Below, in pieces: positions 61,009 through 64,000 of a stretch of DNA of 64,000 bases (within the stretch, counting starts at the first letter, position 1; each line of letters begins with the position of its first letter). Under the pieces are notes generated by a model. That model was given only the letters and a program-made list of their open reading frames with translations. It did no database searches and was not told the DNA's origin. Source of the DNA: Pseudomonas sp. Marseille-Q3773 (GTDB taxonomy: Bacteria > Pseudomonadota > Gammaproteobacteria > Pseudomonadales > Pseudomonadaceae); contig NZ_OU745390.1 in the NCBI RefSeq assembly GCF_916618955.1, forward strand, positions 4,890,001 through 4,954,000, written 5' to 3'. A program made the position numbers and the translations under genes.

Positions 61009-61029
61009 CAGATTGTCGAGGCCTGCCCG

Positions 61030-62235
61030 ATGCGCCCTGTGCTGACTCGCTGGACAACGCTGTTGCTCGCCATTACCAGCGCCATGGCCGTGGCGACCGT
61101 GTATTTCGCCCAGCCTCTGCTCGAATCGATGGCCGCCGACCTGAATGTGGCGCAGCAGCAGATCGGCTGGGTAGTTGGCGCGACGCAGGCGGGCTATGCG
61201 TTGGGGCTGCTGCTGATCGTGCCACTGGGGGACCTGATCGACCGCAAGCGCTTGTTGCTTGGGCAGTTACTCTGCTCGGCCCTGGCATTGGTTGGTGTAG
61301 GCCTGGCACCCAGCTGGCCGCTGCTGTTGATGACGCTGGCCGTTACCGGACTGATGGCGGTCATGGTGCAGGTAATGGTGGCGCATGCGGCAAGTCTTGC
61401 TGCACCCGGCCAGCAAGGGCGGGCGGTGGGCACGGTCACCAGTGGGGTGGTGCTGGGTATTCTGCTGGCGCGGCTGGTCTCGGGCGGGCTTGCCGACCTG
61501 GCCGGTTGGCGCAGCGTATACCTGGTAGCCGCCGGGCTGCTGGCGCTGATGGCGCTGGTGCTGTGGCGGTGCTTGCCGGCGGGACAGCCGGTGACGTTGC
61601 AGCCTGGCTACCGGGCGCTGATCGTGGCCCAGTTCAGCTTGTATCGGCATGACCGCCTGCTACGCCAACGCGGGTTGTTCGGTGTGTTGATCTTCGCCGC
61701 ATTCAGCGTGCTGTGGAGCGCCATGGTGATGCCCCTGAGTGCCGCGCCCTTGGCGTTGAGCCATAGCGAGATCGGCCTGTTCGGCATCGCCGGTGTGGCG
61801 GGCGCGTTGGCAGCGGGGCGCGCCGGTCGCCTGGCCGACCAGGGGCTGGGCGAACGTACCACCGGGTTGGCGCTGGTCCTGCTCACGCTGTCATGGTTGC
61901 CAACGGCCTTCGTCGGGCATTCTTTGACGCTGTTCGTGTTGGGAGTGCTGATGCTGGATCTTGCCGTGCAGGCGGTGCATGTCACCAACCAGAGCCTGCT
62001 GCTGGCCGGACGCAGCGCGATGGCCAGCCGCTTGATCGGTGCGTACATGGGTTGCTATTCGCTGGGCAGTGGGCTGGGGGCGGTGCTGGCGAGCTGGGTG
62101 TTTGCCCGTTGGGGGTGGGCTGCGGTGTGCGGCCTGGGCATGGCCATCAGCGCGGTTGCGCTGGGGTATTGGCTGTGGCTGCGGCGGGCGAGGGCGGCCG
62201 AGGCCGCCCTGCAGTGTTCAGGTCAGAACTTGTAG
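61030..62235 (+). CDS. MFS transporter (drug/metabolite efflux type)
   Basis: 401 aa from ATG 61030 (MRPVLTRWTTLLLAITSAMA), with about 12 transmembrane helices. The motif A region reads IVPLGDLIDRKRLLLGQ after TM2. Probably an exporter of the YnfM/NepI type, controlled by the divergent HxlR regulator. Its 3' end overlaps the oprG 3' end by 13 nt in convergent orientation. Confidence 0.92.
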   Translation: MRPVLTRWTTLLLAITSAMAVATVYFAQPLLESMAADLNVAQQQIGWVVGATQAGYALGLLLIVPLGDLIDRKRLLLGQLLCSALALVGVGLAPSWPLLLMTLAVTGLMAVMVQVMVAHAASLAAPGQQGRAVGTVTSGVVLGILLARLVSGGLADLAGWRSVYLVAAGLLALMALVLWRCLPAGQPVTLQPGYRALIVAQFSLYRHDRLLRQRGLFGVLIFAAFSVLWSAMVMPLSAAPLALSHSEIGLFGIAGVAGALAAGRAGRLADQGLGERTTGLALVLLTLSWLPTAFVGHSLTLFVLGVLMLDLAVQAVHVTNQSLLLAGRSAMASRLIGAYMGCYSLGSGLGAVLASWVFARWGWAAVCGLGMAISAVALGYWLWLRRARAAEAALQCSGQNL

Positions 62236-62906
62236 CCAAGGCCGACCATGTATACCCACGGGTCGACTTCAACGTTGACCTTGGTCTTGCTGTAGCCCAG
62301 TGCCGACGGGCCGTCGACGCTGGCTTTGGTGTCGATGTCGACGTACCAGACCGCGGCGTTGACCAGCAGGTTGTCGGTGAGCATGTAGTCCATGCCCAGC
62401 TGGCCGGCGATACCGACCGAATCCTGCAGCTTCAGGTTGCTGAAGCCCTGCTGCTTGCGGGCGCTGCTGAGGTCTTCATCGAAGAACAGGGTGTAGTTGA
62501 TGCCGACGCCGGCATACGGCTGGAATCTGGAGCTTGGCTCCATCGGGTAGTACTGCAGCGACAGGGTCGGTGGCAGCTGCTTGATGTCTGCCAGCTTGCC
62601 ATCCAGGCCGCCGCCCAGGCCCTTGACCCCGACGGTGTGCTTGAACGGGGTGGCCGCCAGCAGCTCCAGGCCGACGTGGTCGGTGAGCATGTAGGCGAAG
62701 GTCAGGCCCAGCTGGGTGTCGCTGTCCAGGGTTGCCTTGGTGCCCGAAACCTTGTTGCCATCGAACTTGAGGTCGCCGCTGCTTTCGTTGGGAGCGGTGG
62801 TGATGGCGCCGGCGCGCAGGATCATATCGCCTGCCTGATAAGCGTGGGCGGCAGGTGCGGCGAGCGCAAGGGCCACGAGTGAGGCGCCGAGCAAGGTCTT
62901 GTTCAT
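62223..62906 (-). CDS. oprG: Outer membrane protein OprG (OmpW family)
   Basis: Eight-stranded outer-membrane beta-barrel for small hydrophobic molecules. 227 aa from ATG 62906. The signal peptide MNKTLLGASLVALALAAPA ends in AHA before YQAGDMILRAG. The C-terminal Phe (GLGYKF) is the barrel insertion signal. In P. aeruginosa oprG expression depends on the anaerobic regulator ANR; a matching box lies 66 nt upstream. In that species oprG also neighbours the DUF3299 gene, as here. Confidence 0.94.
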   Translation of the reverse strand: MNKTLLGASLVALALAAPAAHAYQAGDMILRAGAITTAPNESSGDLKFDGNKVSGTKATLDSDTQLGLTFAYMLTDHVGLELLAATPFKHTVGVKGLGGGLDGKLADIKQLPPTLSLQYYPMEPSSRFQPYAGVGINYTLFFDEDLSSARKQQGFSNLKLQDSVGIAGQLGMDYMLTDNLLVNAAVWYVDIDTKASVDGPSALGYSKTKVNVEVDPWVYMVGLGYKF

Positions 62907-62971
62907 GGAAGCTCCCAAAGGACGTGAGTAATCGAGTAGTCCAATGGTACGGATGCGTTTAAACAGAAAGT

Positions 62972-62985
62972 TTGACCCAGCTCAA
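62972..62985. promoter_or_regulatory. ANR/FNR-like box upstream of oprG
   Basis: TTGAC-CCAG-CTCAA, 8 of 10 conserved positions of TTGAT-N4-ATCAA, symmetrical. It lies 66 nt upstream of the oprG start on the minus strand. Confidence 0.6.
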
Positions 62986-63015
62986 AGAAGCGTCGCCACG
63001 AATTCGAAACAGTTC

Positions 63016-63579
63016 TCACTTCAGCTCATAAGCGTATATTTTTTCGGCTTCCATCTGGTAGCCGGCATCCGCCAGTTCGCTGGTGGAGGCTCTGACTTGC
63101 AGCTTTCCCTCGATCCAGTAAGGCTGGTAGAGGTCCTCGATGCGCACGCCCATTTCGCTGAAGATGTGCACGATCTGGTTCGACGGTGGTGGAGGCACAT
63201 GTATGCACGCGCCGTAGTAGGGGACCAGCAGAAACTCGGTGGTGCGGCCTTGTTCGCTCACCTCCAGCGGAACGATGTAGCCGGGCAGCTTGATTTGCTG
63301 GCCGTCGAGGCTTTTCACCACTGGCGCGTCGGGGGCCTGCTGGCGCGCCGGAGGCGCCGATTCGGACAGGGCGTCGCCGAGTTGGGACATGTCGTGCAGC
63401 GGCGCGAGTTGCGGCGGGATGACCGGGGCGCCTTCGGGGATCAGGGAAGGCCAGTCCAGTTCGCGGGGTTCGACCGCCCACAGCGGCATTGCCACTGTCA
63501 GCAGCAGAATCAGCAGTGTGTGTCGTGCGGGCCTCTTCGCGGGGTTACCCGCGAAAAAAGCGCTGAGGTTGCGGATCAT
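63016..63579 (-). CDS. DUF3299 exported protein, N-terminus partly REP-derived
   Basis: 187 aa from ATG 63579. A hydrophobic stretch (HTLLILLLTVAMPLWA, about residues 20-35) forms a signal peptide with cleavage near WA-VEP. The mature part has the DUF3299 motif YYGACIHVPPPPSNQIVH with one Cys. The n-region FFAGNPAKRPARH is encoded by REP-type DNA (63527-63556). In P. aeruginosa this gene belongs to a zinc-regulated operon with a DUF2796 protein and an ABC transporter; the permease upstream here fits that layout. A role in metal handling is inferred. Confidence 0.85.
   Translation of the reverse strand: MIRNLSAFFAGNPAKRPARHTLLILLLTVAMPLWAVEPRELDWPSLIPEGAPVIPPQLAPLHDMSQLGDALSESAPPARQQAPDAPVVKSLDGQQIKLPGYIVPLEVSEQGRTTEFLLVPYYGACIHVPPPPSNQIVHIFSEMGVRIEDLYQPYWIEGKLQVRASTSELADAGYQMEAEKIYAYELK
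63527..63556. repeat. REP element inside the DUF3299 coding region
   Basis: GGGCCTCTTCGCGGGGTTAC followed by CCGCGAAAA. It is a REP core matching the pair at 50549-50642 (TCTTCGCGGGTAAACCCGC) with small changes. It encodes the n-region of the predicted signal peptide. Confidence 0.75.
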
Positions 63580-63588
63580 TACCGGCTC

Positions 63589-64000
63589 TCAAAGGTGAAT
63601 GGACAGGCCATCGGCCAGCGACTGCCGATAGGCCCGCCACGCCGGCACGCTGCCCATCAGCAGCGCGGCCCCAAGGATGATAGCCAGCAATGTGCACTCA
63701 TGAGCGCTCGGCAGGGCCAGTGGCAGATACAAGCCATAGTTGGCCTGCACGTACCCCTGTGCCAGGGCGATACCGGCATACAGCAGGCCAAGCCCGGCGA
63801 TGATCCCGACTGCTGCCAGCGACAATGCTTCGAGTACCAGCAGCCCAGCGATATGCCAGGGCCTGGCGCCAACCGAGCGCAGTATCGCCATCTCCCGCCG
63901 ACGCTCGTTCAGGCTGGTGAGGATCGCCGTAAGCATGCCGATCAGACCGGTCAGCACCACGAACAGCGAGACCACGAACAGCGCCTGCTCGGCAGTGCCC
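63589..64000 (-). CDS. ABC transporter permease (FtsX/MacB-type), 5' end outside window
   Basis: The last 136 or so residues of a permease; the frame stays open to the window edge. It shows the FtsX-domain signature LNERRREMAILRSVGARPW followed by two transmembrane segments and the C-terminal VPAWRAYRQSLADGLSIHL. It ends 9 nt before the DUF3299 ATG, so the two are in one operon. By analogy with P. aeruginosa PA4063-PA4066 the transporter may be linked to zinc supply. Confidence 0.88.
   Translation of the reverse strand, partial: GTAEQALFVVSLFVVLTGLIGMLTAILTSLNERRREMAILRSVGARPWHIAGLLVLEALSLAAVGIIAGLGLLYAGIALAQGYVQANYGLYLPLALPSAHECTLLAIILGAALLMGSVPAWRAYRQSLADGLSIHL

Overview
The window is chromosomal DNA of a fluorescent Pseudomonas, most likely of the Pseudomonas putida group. 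The basis is gene order (rrn - birA - coaX - tRNA - tuf - secE - nusG - rpl/rpo - str - S10 - spc - alpha - katA - bacterioferritin - uvrA - ssb - fdo - sel - ansA - epimerases - oprG), protein sequences that look Pseudomonas-like throughout, high GC, and REP elements of the type known from P. putida. The species call is inference from memory of gene order and was not tested by a search.

Layout. 1-2071: 3' part of a 23S rRNA, 5S rRNA and the rrn terminator. 2307-4438: birA, coaX and a small membrane-anchored protein. 4422-7284: tRNA-Tyr, tRNA-Gly, tRNA-Thr and tufA, then tRNA-Trp, secE and nusG. 7355-18187: rplKA, rplJL, rpoB, rpoC. 18276-22790: str operon (rpsL, rpsG, fusA, tufB). 22797-36620: S10, spc and alpha operons in one direction, ending in a strong terminator after rplQ. 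Within this block I can read several sigma-70-type promoters (TTGACA-N17-TAGAAT class) and several places where a terminator hairpin abuts or overlaps the next promoter.

36747-43860 holds stress and DNA maintenance genes: catalase, a ferritin of the bacterioferritin family that lacks the heme-ligand Met, uvrA (minus), a YajR-like MFS transporter and ssb. 44045-44503 is a lower-GC orphan membrane protein. 44921-54126 is a compact selenocysteine unit: the formate dehydrogenase-O operon fdoGHI-fdhE with an in-frame UGA (Sec197), followed by selA, selB and tRNA-Sec, so the selenoprotein sits beside most of the machinery that decodes it (selD is not in the window). Next come asparaginase, an AGCS amino acid/cation symporter and a divergent XRE-type regulator.

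57668-58554 is a decayed patch on the minus strand: a TSUP (TauE/SafE) transporter with an in-frame TAG and an apparent internal deletion, next to the frameshifted 3' remnant of a TauD-like dioxygenase. After this come an RmlD-like and a GalE-like epimerase, an HxlR regulator divergent from an MFS exporter, oprG with an ANR/FNR-like box, a DUF3299 protein whose N-terminus is partly encoded by a REP element, and a truncated ABC permease running off the window end. No insertion sequence, prophage or CRISPR array is visible. I did not find a clearly new multi-gene system. The best leads are the terminator-promoter overlaps in the ribosomal gene cluster, the decayed dioxygenase/TSUP pair, the REP-derived signal peptide region and the orphan membrane gene.
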